From assembly GCF_003555545.1 (NCBI RefSeq), contig NZ_CP032157.1, positions 2,918,546 to 2,982,545 on the forward strand: 64,000 nt of DNA. The letters run 5' to 3'. Position 1 is the first letter of the stretch; the number at the start of each line of letters is the position of its first letter. The notes beneath the pieces were generated by a model. The model made no database searches and was not told the origin of the DNA. It worked only from the letters and a program-made list of their open reading frames with translations. Below, piece after piece: positions 42,929 to 50,881 of this stretch. The stretch is from Paraflavitalea soli (GTDB lineage Bacteria > Bacteroidota > Bacteroidia > Chitinophagales > Chitinophagaceae). Both the position numbers and the translations under genes were made by a program.

Positions 42929-43179
42929 TGTTCTTTGACAGAGGGAAAAAAGATATGCACCTTGCTTCCGAAAGGAAAGGGCGATGTTTCGTCGTCCATG
43001 CAACATGAATATTTCATGCATCACCAAATATAATCTTTACTATGGCATACACACTACCGGTCAACTATATCAGTGCCGGCACTGTGTGCCATATAGTTCA
43101 CCGGTAGTGTGTATGCCTGGCGTTGATTAATCTGGTCACCGGCGAGCACGAAGGCAGCATTATTCCCTCTGTCAGAACA
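42929..43179 (+). ncRNA. Retron msr-msd non-coding RNA (a1/a2-bounded)
   Basis: Bounded by an inverted repeat: a1 TGACAGAGGGAA (42936-42947) pairs perfectly with a2 TTCCCTCTGTCA (43163-43174). TGTTC (42929-42933) pairs with GAACA (43175-43179) across a 2-nt bulge. The msr part holds a TTCC-GAAA-GGAA hairpin (about 42967-42978) and a CATGAA-TAT-TTCATG stem (43004-43018), closed further by ATG/CAT. The msd part is a 74-nt hairpin (43044-43117). The RT start codon is 22 nt after a2. The exact RNA ends and branching guanosine cannot be fixed from sequence alone. Confidence 0.86.
43044..43117 (+). other. msd hairpin of the retron (predicted msDNA template)
   Basis: 18-bp perfect stem GGCATACACACTACCGGT (43044-43061) with 43100-43117, one C-C mismatch (43062/43099), then an 8-bp stem AACTATAT/ATATAGTT. 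The tip holds a 7-nt bulge CAGTGCC and a 5-bp hairpin GGCAC-TGT-GTGCC (43078-43090). The tip also contains the 14-nt palindrome CAGTGCCGGCACTG (43071-43084), so it can fold in two ways. Confidence 0.85.
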
Positions 43180-43201
43180 TGATTTCCATGCTTCATTTAC
43201 C

Positions 43202-44719
43202 ATGGCCGATAATAAACTCACCCGTCAACAGTTGTATGACCGCATCCGCGAGAGTTCTAAAGATGCCGTTGTATTGGAGGAAATGAAGCGCCTGGGTTTT
43301 TGGCCCAAGGGTGATGAATCGCCTACCATACCGGAATTGCTGATCAATAAGGAAGCAGCATTAAACAAGGAGTTCCGGGAACTGTTTGAGAAGCACCGCC
43401 AATACCAAAACAAAGAAGCGGTATTGAAAGAAATGCGCCTGAAGCGCATGGCAGCGGCTAAAGCAAAGCGGGAAGAGACCAAAAAGAAACGCGAACAGCA
43501 ACGCTTCGAAAAGGCAGCTGCCTGGAAGAAACGAAAAGAAACAGAGATACTTTACCTGGGTGAGGATGTTTCCATTGGCTTAAACAATATGGCAGGCAAT
43601 GCAGACGCGCTGCATAAACACCATTTACCTGCTTTTGCCAATGAAAATGAACTGGCAGCAGCGATGGGTATTGAACTGAAAGCGCTGCGCTTCCTGGCCT
43701 TTTCGAGGAAGGTATCCACTGTGTCGCATTACCGGAAATTCTACCTGCCTAAGAAATCAGGTGGCAAAAGGCTGATCTCTGCCCCCATGCCGCGGTTGAA
43801 AAAGGTACAGTACTGGATACTTGAAAATATCCTCAACAAGGTAGCAGTGCACCAGGCGGTGCATGGCTTTACGCTCAACCGCTCGATCATCAGCAATGCG
43901 CAATTGCATGTAGGCAAAAAAGTAGTATTGAACCTGGATGTGAAAGATTTCTTTCCTTCTATACATTTTAAAAGGGTAAAAGGCTTATTACAGCAACTGG
44001 GTTATTCAGAAAAGATTGCTACTATCTTATCGCTGTTGTGTACAGAAGCGGTGACAGAAGAAGTAGCGCTGGACGGCGGGAATTATTTTGTACAAAAAGG
44101 CAACCGGGTCTTGCCCCAGGGAGCCCCTACCAGTCCGGCCATTACCAATATACTGTGTTTTAAACTGGATAAACGTTTGCAGGGATTGGCTACCAGGCAC
44201 CAATGTCATTATACGCGCTATGCAGATGATGTGACTTTCTCCTGGAACAGTACGGATATCAATCCACAGCAAATGGTATGGCGCATTAAAAAGATATTGG
44301 CGGACGAAGGATTTGCTGTTCACCCGGACAAGATCCGCATCATGCACCAGGGAGCCCGCCAGGAAGTAACGGGTATCATTGTCAATGAAAAATTAGGTAT
44401 AGACCGCAATAAGTTACGCCAATTCAGGGCGCTCCTACATCAGTTGCAAACAAAAGACGCATCGGAACTGATGCCGGGCCAGGTTAGTCCGGCCAATGCA
44501 GTGATCGGGTATGCTAATTTCGTAAAGATGGTAAAGCCCGCACAGGGCGCAGCCTTTGCCAAGGCTATTGATAAACTGTTTCAGACTGGACGGTTGCAGT
44601 ACCTGGTCAAAGATGCACCTCCTGTGCTTAATGGCAATCCCGCCCCCTCTCCCTCTCCTACTTCCAATCCACCAGCCAACAAGGGTGATGATAAGCCCTG
44701 GTGGAATGTAACGGGTTGA
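43202..44719 (+). CDS. Retron reverse transcriptase
   Basis: A 505-aa RNA-directed DNA polymerase. Residues 1 to about 145 are a charged, helical extension (Lys/Arg-rich coiled coil at about 70-115). The RT core has NAQLH (232-236, the NAxxH hallmark of retron RTs), LNLDVKDFFPS with a catalytic Asp at 246, LPQGAPTSP (304-312) and YADD (340-343). VTG is at 389-391 in the thumb region, also a retron hallmark. A Pro/Ser-rich tail closes the protein (about 475-505). It would copy the msd into branched msDNA. Start ATG 43202 is 22 nt after the a2 repeat. No group II intron maturase domain or DGR repeats were seen. Confidence 0.93.
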   Translation: MADNKLTRQQLYDRIRESSKDAVVLEEMKRLGFWPKGDESPTIPELLINKEAALNKEFRELFEKHRQYQNKEAVLKEMRLKRMAAAKAKREETKKKREQQRFEKAAAWKKRKETEILYLGEDVSIGLNNMAGNADALHKHHLPAFANENELAAAMGIELKALRFLAFSRKVSTVSHYRKFYLPKKSGGKRLISAPMPRLKKVQYWILENILNKVAVHQAVHGFTLNRSIISNAQLHVGKKVVLNLDVKDFFPSIHFKRVKGLLQQLGYSEKIATILSLLCTEAVTEEVALDGGNYFVQKGNRVLPQGAPTSPAITNILCFKLDKRLQGLATRHQCHYTRYADDVTFSWNSTDINPQQMVWRIKKILADEGFAVHPDKIRIMHQGARQEVTGIIVNEKLGIDRNKLRQFRALLHQLQTKDASELMPGQVSPANAVIGYANFVKMVKPAQGAAFAKAIDKLFQTGRLQYLVKDAPPVLNGNPAPSPSPTSNPPANKGDDKPWWNVTG

Positions 44720-44734
44720 TGACAATGGGGATAG

Positions 44735-45091
44735 CTATACTGTTCCAAACTTTTGGGTCACTTCGATCTTACCAACAATATTGCTATTGAACTCTTCCAA
44801 CTCTTCTGCAGGCACCCACAGTTCGTTGTGGATCTCTCCTCCTACGTTCTGTACCTGAAATTTCTTCACATACTCTGTCCTAACATGAAATTTCGTAACA
44901 AAGCCAGAGCCGGAGGCCGGCACATTCCAGTCGCGGGCAATCTGGACAGCATACTCCTCATTCATCACCGGATAAAAGATAGGTTGCTGTAATAACCTGG
45001 GAGGAAATTTTGTCCAGCCGGACGCTTCAATCTTAGCGAGTTCGTTAGGGCCTACTGGTCGGTATAAGGTTGTAAGTTCTATTGATCCCAT
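44735..45091 (-). CDS. Small conserved protein of unknown function
   Basis: A 118-aa soluble protein. It has a strongly conserved-looking core: YRPVGPNELAKIEASGWTKF, PPRLLQQPIFYPVMNEEYA, IARDWNVPASGSGFV, and a C-terminal LWVPAEELEEFNSNIVGKIEV. I recall such proteins being annotated as ADP-ribosylation/crystallin-J1-like, but this name has weak support and no catalytic motif is evident. The frame extends back to 45163, overlapping the upstream DUF5990 gene; the ATG at 45091 (MGSIELTTLYRPVG) is the natural start. Convergent with the retron RT, with 15 bp between stop codons. Confidence 0.75.
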   Translation of the reverse strand: MGSIELTTLYRPVGPNELAKIEASGWTKFPPRLLQQPIFYPVMNEEYAVQIARDWNVPASGSGFVTKFHVRTEYVKKFQVQNVGGEIHNELWVPAEELEEFNSNIVGKIEVTQKFGTV

Positions 45092-45144
45092 GTTATTATT
45101 TTTCAAACACAACTCAATCATCTTGTGGAGGAACATCATAGTAG

Positions 45145-45588
45145 CTAATTTGTAACCCGCCACCCATCAAAGGGCTTCACGGTGGCGCAAGTAGGCGTTC
45201 CATCTTTGGCGGTGCCCGGAACAACTGTTTCTAATATACGACCGGAGTTTTCAATCAGCAGGTTTACCATTTCCCAGGTGATGCCTCGCAAGGGTACCTT
45301 CAGGCGACGGCTCCAGGGTGAATCCAGCTGTCCGGCTGAGGTACCTATATTAATATAGATGAACCTTTCAGCCACCGGTCCTTGTACAAAGGGGCCAGCA
45401 AAATCGGGTTGGCCATCCTTTCCGGTCTTTATTTTGGCAGACAGGTCAAACACCAGGTCGTCGCCTTCTGCCTGTTGTATTTGCACCAGTGTATGATTGG
45501 CGCCGCTGCCCTTTGGCAGGGCAAAACGCACACCTGCTACAGGCGCCCGAAGGATAATGCGAAACATGAACTCTCTATCGTTTTTCAT
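45145..45588 (-). CDS. DUF5990 family protein
   Basis: A 147-aa protein with the DUF5990 pattern. It includes FALPKGSGANHTLVQIQQAE, FAGPFVQGPVAERFIYINIG, SAGQLDSPWSRRLKVPL and PGTAKDGTPTCATVKPFDGW. The family is small, soluble and uncharacterised, possibly a ligand-binding beta-barrel. Its start codon overlaps the stop codon of the upstream gene (45585-46169) by 4 bp, so the two are coupled. The next gene in the same direction begins 53 bp beyond its stop. Confidence 0.85.
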   Translation of the reverse strand: MKNDREFMFRIILRAPVAGVRFALPKGSGANHTLVQIQQAEGDDLVFDLSAKIKTGKDGQPDFAGPFVQGPVAERFIYINIGTSAGQLDSPWSRRLKVPLRGITWEMVNLLIENSGRILETVVPGTAKDGTPTCATVKPFDGWRVTN

Positions 45589-46169
45589 GCGCGGGGTTCA
45601 AAACCATTTGCTTTGAGGAAATCAATACGGTCAACCAGAAGGTTGTAGACATACCTATCATCCACCCTACCATTATCCAGCTGCACTTTCGTTTCCACAA
45701 ATATGTCTTCGAAGGTAAGTCCTTTGGGTTTCAATAATGCCACCAGTTGCTTTTTGGACAAGCGCTCTGCAATACGTGCGTCGATACCAATGAATACACT
45801 GAACCGTTTACCTGATCCACCTATTTTCACCGGAAAGCCATCGATTGTTCCCTCTATTCTTTTGCCGGCAAAAAGGAATCTTGAATTAACAGCGGTGAAC
45901 TCAGTAGTGAACCCTTTATCCAGCAGTATTTTAAAAGGAGAGCTGGCAAATAAAGTGTTGGCCCTTTGGTTATCAATGAATGCGCTCAGCAGGAAAACAA
46001 AATATCCAAAGATGGAAAGCGCTGCGGCCATAACAATGTTCATCCAGGCCTTTTGCAAAGTGAAGTCAAAAGGATTACGGTTGGCAATGCTTAAAATAAC
46101 AAAGATGATCAGGAAGAAGGTAATCAACCCCCAGACTTTCTTCTTATTTAACAGGATATAGTCTAGCAT
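45585..46169 (-). CDS. Two-helix membrane protein of unknown function
   Basis: A 194-aa protein with two transmembrane helices near the N-terminus (WGLITFFLIIFVILSIA and IVMAAALSIFGYFVFLLSAF, about residues 13-65). A soluble C-terminal domain of about 125 residues follows (ANTLFASSPFKILLDKGFTT, RFLFAGKRIEGTIDGFPVKI, LSKKQLVALLKPKGLTFEDI). I do not recognise the family. The C-terminal part probably faces the cytoplasm. Translationally coupled to the DUF5990 gene by a 4-bp overlap. Confidence 0.7.
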   Translation of the reverse strand: MLDYILLNKKKVWGLITFFLIIFVILSIANRNPFDFTLQKAWMNIVMAAALSIFGYFVFLLSAFIDNQRANTLFASSPFKILLDKGFTTEFTAVNSRFLFAGKRIEGTIDGFPVKIGGSGKRFSVFIGIDARIAERLSKKQLVALLKPKGLTFEDIFVETKVQLDNGRVDDRYVYNLLVDRIDFLKANGFEPRA

Positions 46170-46191
46170 ATTGCGGATAAAAATACTACGT

Positions 46192-46791
46192 TTATTTCAA
46201 CCGCCACCCTTTGCCTTTCAAAAATGATTTACAGGCGGGGCAGAAGTCGTTTTCCTCGTTCAAGGGGTTGCCGCCTTCCGCATCACGCATAAAGCAAGTC
46301 TTCTCCTCACAATGTGGCAGGCCCTGGGTGTGCCCCAATTCATGAATGGCTACTTTGTAAAACTGCTCCTGCTGGTTGGCTTTTGACAACCTAAAGGAAG
46401 AAACCACACAGGCATTACCGGGCTTGTACCCAAAGCCCATCACTCCCCAGTCCTTAATGTCATTTTTTGTGGCGCTTATGTCCTTATTGGTAAGCCCGAT
46501 CACAACGGTATCGGCATGACCAAACCGGCTGAGGTATTTGATCAGGGAATCTGCCCGGTAGCGGTCCCGTGGCGGATAATAGGTAGCGGCAGGAAGTGGA
46601 ATAGCAGCCCTGACAATGATGCCGGGGTTGATCTTGCTAAGCTGCCGATACACCATTTCTGATTGGGCGGAGGGGAATTCGCCCAATGGCTGGATGACAA
46701 TCACCCTGTTGGGGTGGGTAAAGCGCCCGCGACAGGAAAGAAATGCCAGGGAAAAGAACAGCAGACAACCGGCCAGTATTTTTATATGCAT
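46192..46791 (-). CDS. Archaemetzincin-like metalloprotease lipoprotein
   Basis: A 199-aa protein with a lipoprotein signal (MHIKILAGCLLFFSLAFLSC, lipobox LAFLSC). The zinc signature HELGHTQGLPHC is followed by CFM and CPAC. This is the archaemetzincin layout HExxHxxGxxHC, x4, CxM, then CxxC. The protein starts its catalytic domain near residue 30 (VIVIQPLGEFPSAQ). It probably sits on the outer membrane or periplasmic side as a lipid-anchored peptidase. The active-site Glu and Met-turn methionine are present. The gene lies 22 bp upstream of the two-helix membrane protein gene, in the same direction. Confidence 0.88.
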   Translation of the reverse strand: MHIKILAGCLLFFSLAFLSCRGRFTHPNRVIVIQPLGEFPSAQSEMVYRQLSKINPGIIVRAAIPLPAATYYPPRDRYRADSLIKYLSRFGHADTVVIGLTNKDISATKNDIKDWGVMGFGYKPGNACVVSSFRLSKANQQEQFYKVAIHELGHTQGLPHCEEKTCFMRDAEGGNPLNEENDFCPACKSFLKGKGWRLK

Positions 46792-46853
46792 GAGGGTATT
46801 GCTACCGGTAAGCTACCGGCTCTTTAGTTATACGTTGAGTGATTCAGCGTTCG

Positions 46854-47636
46854 TCAGAATGTTGTTTTCTTTTCTAACTCTGGCAAAGCCTCATCTATTC
46901 TCTTTGCCAGCTCGGGCAACTTGATAGTGGGTACTGCGGGAAACAAATGATGCTCCAAGTGGTAAAACATACTGAAGGTGATCTTATTCTTCCATCCACC
47001 CCGCTGTGTTCTGGCAAACTCCGGGCTGTCTTCTGTATGGTGATGCACGGTCCAAACTGCAAAGAAGGCCATCAGGAATTCGCCGATCACCATCACGATG
47101 ATATGGTAAATGAGGAAATGAATATTAAAATAGAATGCCAGGAATACGAAGAGGCTGATGGCGGCTAATTCGAGGAGCACATTCTTTCTATATTTCTTAT
47201 TCCCCAGTTGCAGCGTGATCTTGTGGATCAGGAATATGTGAACGGGTCCATACAGGATGGCGCCATACCAGGTCATACCAGCTGATTTGCCTTCATAATC
47301 TTCTTCGGTCAAACAGTATTTATGGTGACGAATATGATTGAACTTGACAGCATGGATAGAAACCACCATCAAGATACTATTGAGGAAAAGAGACAACCAG
47401 GTCAGGAATTTATTTGTACCAAGTGAATTGTGAAAGCCATTGTGTACCTGTCGCAAGGCGGTGAGAAAGAAGAAAGCGGAGAAGGGTAAAGCAAAGAGGT
47501 AATAACCAGAGTAAGCCAGGGTGAGGGAAATAATGAACCAGGGAATGGTGAGGTTGTTTTCGATGAGCATTTCCCGGACTGAAAGTGAGCGCAGGTCTTT
47601 CCACTGCACTTTTTTGACGATCTCGGCGTGGGTCAT
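46854..47636 (-). CDS. Fatty acid desaturase
   Basis: A 260-aa membrane protein with about four hydrophobic helices and the three His boxes of acyl-lipid or acyl-CoA desaturases: VHNGFHN (about 85), HIRHHKYC (about 123) and HLEHHLFP (about 232). A further VHHHTED lies between. It would introduce a double bond into membrane fatty acids using di-iron in the membrane. The motif layout resembles beta-carotene-hydroxylase or DesA-like desaturases, so the acyl position is unknown. Transcribed toward the archaemetzincin gene with 62 bp between. Confidence 0.85.
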   Translation of the reverse strand: MTHAEIVKKVQWKDLRSLSVREMLIENNLTIPWFIISLTLAYSGYYLFALPFSAFFFLTALRQVHNGFHNSLGTNKFLTWLSLFLNSILMVVSIHAVKFNHIRHHKYCLTEEDYEGKSAGMTWYGAILYGPVHIFLIHKITLQLGNKKYRKNVLLELAAISLFVFLAFYFNIHFLIYHIIVMVIGEFLMAFFAVWTVHHHTEDSPEFARTQRGGWKNKITFSMFYHLEHHLFPAVPTIKLPELAKRIDEALPELEKKTTF

Positions 47637-47783
47637 ATATCAGGTATTAATTGTCCAGCTGTAAGGCAGGCTATTTAATCACCTGGTTCCCGTTCTTCAC
47701 TGTCAGTTTAACCTACCATCTAACTGGTAAAAGTACACAATGAAACTGATAACAGGAATTACTTTAGGGTCCTGATCTAAACA

Positions 47784-47820
47784 AAAACAGGCTGTCGCTT
47801 TTTGTGCAACAGCCTGTTTT
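47784..47820. terminator. Bidirectional terminator between glgC and the desaturase region
   Basis: 12-bp stem AAAACAGGCTGT/ACAGCCTGTTTT with a 13-nt loop, and A/T runs on both sides. It lies 24 nt past the glgC stop codon. Confidence 0.8.
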
Positions 47821-47843
47821 CTTTATGTATTAGCGTTATATAT

Positions 47844-49118
47844 CTATATCACAAACCCATCGGGCAGGATGGCGCCTTTCTTCACTACTACAATACCATC
47901 TTTAATAGTATACAGGGAGTGATCGGTATTTTCGAGTTGATCACTGCCATTGATGCGTACATCATTGCCTATGCGGCAATTCTTATCGATGATGGCATTC
48001 TTAATATAGCAGCGGTCACCAATACCCAGGGTAGGCAGCCCACGTTCGGTAGCATGGGTCATCTCTTCAATGGTCTCATAATAATCAGTACCCATCAGGT
48101 AACTGCTTACAATGGTGGTACCATAGCCAATGCGGCTGCGGATACCAATTACGCTGTGCTCGATACGGCTGGCATTGATGATACAACCTTCAGAAATAAT
48201 AGCTTTTTCGAGGGTGGTGCCACTGATCTTTGCCGGGGGCAACATGCGGGCACGGGTATAGACTGCATTGGAATTGTCGAACAGGTTGAACGGCGGTATC
48301 TCATCGGTGAGGGCCAGGTTGGCCTCAAAGAAGGAATAGATATTACCGATATCGGTCCAGTAACCGTCGTATTGGTAGCTGGCTACTTTATAGTTTTCCA
48401 GCGATCCGGGTAATATTTCCTTACCGAAATCTGTACAATCCTTGTATACATCGAGCAACAGATCGTTGAGGAGTTTGCGGTTGAAGATATAGATACCCAT
48501 AGAAGCAAGGTAATCGCGTCCCTGTGCATGCATTTCTTCACCGGTATCGCTTGACCAATCGGGCAGTAATTCCTTTTTAGGTTTCTCGATGAAGGAAGTG
48601 ATCAGGTTATTTTCATCGGATTTTAATATCCCGAAGTCAGATGCTTCGCGTGCAACAACGGGGATGGTGGCGATGGAAATGTCGGCCCCTGTATCCTTGT
48701 GGTTTTGCAGCATTTTCTGGAAGTCCATCTGGTAAAGCTGATCGCCCGACAAAATGAGGACATACTCACACTCATGCTGGTTGAGGTGACGGAGTGACTG
48801 CCGCACAGCATCGGCTGTGCCCTGGTACCAGGAGGGATTATCTGGTGTTTGTTCTGCCGCCAGGATATCCACAAAAGCACTGCTGAATATGCTAAAATGA
48901 TAGGTATTCTTAATGTGCTTGTTAAGCGAGGCGGAGTTGAACTGGGTCAGTACAAACATCCGGTTAATGCCGGAGTTGATACAGTTGGAAATAGGAATGT
49001 CCACCAGGCGATATTTACCGGCAATGGGCACGGCAGGCTTGGAACGACTGGCAGTAAGGGGGTACAACCTGGTGCCGGCTCCTCCACCCAATATGACAGC
49101 AATCACTTGTTTACTCAT
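47844..49118 (-). CDS. glgC: Glucose-1-phosphate adenylyltransferase (ADP-glucose pyrophosphorylase)
   Basis: A 424-aa protein of normal GlgC length. The N-terminal ATP-binding pattern GGGAGTRLYPLTASRSKPAV is near residues 12-31, followed by GKYRLVDIPISNCINSG. The segments NPSWYQGTADAVRQ, VLILSGDQLYQMDF and SFIEKPKKE follow. The C-terminal left-handed beta-helix carries hexapeptide-like repeats (AIISEGCIINASRIEHSVIG). It makes ADP-glucose for glycogen. Next in the same direction upstream is glgA, with a 103-bp repeat-bearing gap. Confidence 0.95.
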   Translation of the reverse strand: MSKQVIAVILGGGAGTRLYPLTASRSKPAVPIAGKYRLVDIPISNCINSGINRMFVLTQFNSASLNKHIKNTYHFSIFSSAFVDILAAEQTPDNPSWYQGTADAVRQSLRHLNQHECEYVLILSGDQLYQMDFQKMLQNHKDTGADISIATIPVVAREASDFGILKSDENNLITSFIEKPKKELLPDWSSDTGEEMHAQGRDYLASMGIYIFNRKLLNDLLLDVYKDCTDFGKEILPGSLENYKVASYQYDGYWTDIGNIYSFFEANLALTDEIPPFNLFDNSNAVYTRARMLPPAKISGTTLEKAIISEGCIINASRIEHSVIGIRSRIGYGTTIVSSYLMGTDYYETIEEMTHATERGLPTLGIGDRCYIKNAIIDKNCRIGNDVRINGSDQLENTDHSLYTIKDGIVVVKKGAILPDGFVI

Positions 49119-49161
49119 AATTGTGGGTTTTATATTTGATCAGTGCTATTCGTCAATCGTG

Positions 49162-49189
49162 AATCGGCAGTCGACAATCGGCAGTCGAC
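49162..49189. repeat. Exact 14-nt tandem duplication (AATCGGCAGTCGAC)
   Basis: Two exact copies in the glgC-glgA gap (49162-49175 and 49176-49189), preceded by a partial CGTCAATCGTG. Belongs to the low-complexity intergenic class seen elsewhere in the window. Confidence 0.8.
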
Positions 49190-49221
49190 AATAAGAAATA
49201 ACATGCCTTATAACAAAATGT

Positions 49222-50640
49222 TTACCCAATAGCAGCCTGGTATACTTCAATATACTGCTGCACACTGTTTTCCCAACTAAAGTCGAGTTGCATCATCTGC
49301 TTACGGATCTGCTTTACAGTGTCTTTCTGGTGGTACAATTCTGTTGCCCGCCATATAGCCTGGGTAATATCGCCTACACTTGCATTGTCATAGCAAATAC
49401 CATATCCGCCGGGATCGCCATAATCTATGACGGTGTCTTTGAGACCGCCTGTACGCCTCACCATGGGGACTGTGCCATAGCGCATGGAATACATCTGGTT
49501 GAGCCCGCAAGGCTCTACCCGGGAAGGCATGAGCAGGAAGTCCATGCCGGCATACATGGTATGGCTAAGGCCTTCATGGTAGCCTATGTATACGTTATAA
49601 TCGTATTGCGAGAGGGGCTTGATGGCCTGCAGGGCAGCTTCCACTTCGGGAAAACCACTGCCCAATACCAGGAAGTTCATGCGCCGGCCAATATGGTTGA
49701 GGGAATCGCGGATGGCCTGGGGCAGCAGATCGGCCCCCTTCTCTCCTACCAGCCTGCCAATAAACCCGATCAGGGGCTTATCGAAGTCAAGTGAAAACTG
49801 GTCGCAAAGCTGCATTTTGTTCTTGGCCTTGCCGGCTTCTATATCGCTGAGCCCATACCGGTGCACGAGGTAATCATCGGTTTCGGGGTCCCATACTTTT
49901 ACGTCGATCCCATTGAGGATGCCGTAACACTTGCCTTTTTCGTATTCGAAAAGGGCTTCGAGCCCGTTGCTCATATATTTAAGTTCTTCCAGGTAGCTGG
50001 GGCTTACGGTAGTGACCTTATCGGCACATTTGATGCCGGCAGCCAGGGGATTGATGTTCTTGTTCCATTCGAGGAGGCCCCATTGCCACATATCATAAGG
50101 AGGAATAAATATGCTCTGGTCCCATCCCATCCATCCCTGGTACTGGGCATTGTGGATAGTAAGTACGGTCCGGATGCCGGCAATGGACCTGTATTTGTAA
50201 CTGTGCCTGAGCATGAAAGGGATGAGGGCGGTATGGTGGTCATGCACATGGATAATGTCGGGTGTGTGCTGCCAGTCTTTGACCCAGTCGAGTACGGCGA
50301 TCTGAAAGGCGGTAAACCGCTCGGTATCGTCGGCATAGCCATACACCTTTTCCCGGTCGAGGAGGCCATTGATATCTACCAGGTAGAGGTCAAAACCCAG
50401 GATATTATCCCTTTCCCTGATCACAGTAAATTCAAACCACCAGTTGCCCAGGTTGGTATATCCCTTGTGGACCACGTCCCACTGGTTGGCATACAGGAAT
50501 TTGGTACGGTACATGGGCATCACCACTTTGGCGATATGGCCCGCTTCATTCAGGTATTTAGGTAGTGCACCTACCACATCGCCCAGCCCACCTGCCTTGG
50601 CCACCGGGTAACATTCTGCGCTGACGTGTAAGATCTCCAT
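49222..50640 (-). CDS. glgA: Glycogen synthase (GT5)
   Basis: A 472-aa GT5 enzyme. The ADP-glucose-binding KxGGL motif is in VAKAGGLGDVVGALPKYL (about 13-30). The C-terminal domain has LIGFIGRLVGEKGADLLPQ and the retaining-GT E-x7-E region MPSRVEPCGLNQMYSMRYGT, followed by VRRTGGLKDTV. It elongates alpha-1,4-glucan from ADP-glucose in the cytoplasm. Together with glgC (downstream) and glgB (20 kb away), this gives a complete bacterial glycogen-synthesis set. No transporter or regulator motif is seen in its 240-bp upstream gap besides the FucP promoter. Confidence 0.95.
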   Translation of the reverse strand: MEILHVSAECYPVAKAGGLGDVVGALPKYLNEAGHIAKVVMPMYRTKFLYANQWDVVHKGYTNLGNWWFEFTVIRERDNILGFDLYLVDINGLLDREKVYGYADDTERFTAFQIAVLDWVKDWQHTPDIIHVHDHHTALIPFMLRHSYKYRSIAGIRTVLTIHNAQYQGWMGWDQSIFIPPYDMWQWGLLEWNKNINPLAAGIKCADKVTTVSPSYLEELKYMSNGLEALFEYEKGKCYGILNGIDVKVWDPETDDYLVHRYGLSDIEAGKAKNKMQLCDQFSLDFDKPLIGFIGRLVGEKGADLLPQAIRDSLNHIGRRMNFLVLGSGFPEVEAALQAIKPLSQYDYNVYIGYHEGLSHTMYAGMDFLLMPSRVEPCGLNQMYSMRYGTVPMVRRTGGLKDTVIDYGDPGGYGICYDNASVGDITQAIWRATELYHQKDTVKQIRKQMMQLDFSWENSVQQYIEVYQAAIG

Positions 50641-50753
50641 GCTGTTTCAACAATTGGTGTGCATAAATCCCTGTCAATTTAGGAAGGATTTTGATTCATT
50701 GTTGCACAGGCTGTAAAAAAGACAAAAGATTACTCATGTGTAGCCACCCGTTC

Positions 50754-50783
50754 TTTGAAGTATCATTACAAAACATACATTTG
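50754..50783 (+). promoter_or_regulatory. Candidate promoter of the FucP-type transporter gene
   Basis: TTTG (50754-50757), an 18-nt spacer and TACATTTG (50776-50783). The leader would be about 90 nt long, with no hairpin of note. Confidence 0.5.
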
Positions 50784-50881
50784 CGGCACTATTCCTTGCA
50801 TAACTTATAAATTTTGGCCACCGGATAGCTGTGATGGCAAAAAACTGTTACTTTTAAAAAATTTTACTAAAACGATTCTGC

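Noticed and set aside
43202-44719. RT as group II intron maturase or diversity-generating retroelement RT
   Set aside because: No intron RNA domains, no maturase X/En domain and no template/variable repeat pair with A-specific changes were seen, while the NAxxH and VTG hallmarks and an a1/a2-bounded ncRNA point to a retron.
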